NCBI GenBank assembly: GCA_018266955.1
Contig: JAFDZI010000044.1
Location: forward strand, 29,868-66,682
Length of the DNA: 36,815 nt
Reading direction: 5' to 3'
Source of the DNA: Bacteroidota bacterium
GTDB taxonomy: Bacteria; Bacteroidota; Bacteroidia; Flavobacteriales; Weeksellaceae
Shown: one piece after another, positions 36,705 through 36,815 of the stretch
How the letters are laid out: each line of letters starts with the position of its first letter
How positions within the stretch are numbered: position 1 is the first letter of the stretch
Notes under the pieces: generated by a model
Databases searched by the model: none
Told to the model about the DNA's origin: nothing
What the model saw: the letters and a program-made list of their open reading frames with translations, nothing else
Translations under genes and position numbers: made by a program

Positions 36705-36815
36705 GTATTATTTACATTTTCATATGTAGATTTTTTTTTTTTTTTTAATGGTCATATGTAAAGGTAGTGTTCTAAAAAGTGTGTATGGGATAAAATGAAA
36801 TTCATAAATTTCTTT

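Overview
The window is a low-GC Flavobacteriia-type chromosome segment (Bacteroidota), possibly Weeksellaceae, though the family is a guess. The evidence is: several promoters of the Bacteroidota form TTG-N18..20-TAnnTTTG; two secreted proteins with type IX secretion (Por) C-terminal sorting domains; a K+-dependent membrane pyrophosphatase; a long AtpD with a family-typical insertion; and a type II-C CRISPR-Cas locus with a Bacteroidota-type repeat.

Region 1 (1-12023) is a complete type II-C CRISPR-Cas locus. A large array (46-nt repeats, 64 spacers in the window, continuing past the left edge) is followed, all on the minus strand, by cas2, cas1, a REP-associated tyrosine transposase (RAYT), a pRiA4b ORF-3-family gene and cas9. 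A tracrRNA is divergent from cas9. In transcription order this reads cas9, pRiA4b-ORF3, RAYT, cas1, cas2, array. There is no csn2 or cas4. Each repeat, read in crRNA orientation, carries a full Bacteroidota-type promoter. The cas-proximal terminal repeat looks split by a 65-nt insertion. A REP-like palindrome occurs both upstream of and inside the RAYT gene.

Region 2 (12024-30857) is housekeeping chromosome: membrane pyrophosphatase, two tandem paralogous class I/II aminotransferases, an M28 peptidase lipoprotein, tRNA-Arg(CCT), an RlpA-like protein, atpD-atpC, pepP-pepE, a CorA transporter, an RRM RNA-binding protein, an operon of uridine kinase, DivIC/FtsB-like protein, methylmalonyl-CoA mutase small subunit and a THUMP-like methyltransferase, then a small lipoprotein and an M20 dipeptidase.

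Region 3 (30858-about 32780) is an accessory insert: a MazEF toxin-antitoxin pair enclosed by an 85-bp direct repeat of the 3' end of the M20 peptidase gene, then a Fic-domain protein. Its right boundary lies in a remnant of a type IX-secreted protein gene, of which only the last codons and the terminator remain.

Region 4 (32783-36653) holds that remnant, two intact tandem paralogues sharing promoter, signal-peptide, C-terminal domain and terminator sequence but with diverged middles, and hemN (oxygen-independent coproporphyrinogen oxidase). The right edge is non-coding with a T16 run.

The most unusual signals are the mazEF cassette flanked by the peptidase-tail repeat, the promoter-bearing CRISPR repeats with a broken terminal repeat, the RAYT gene with a REP-like palindrome read through in frame, and the decayed member of the type IX-secreted cassette family.
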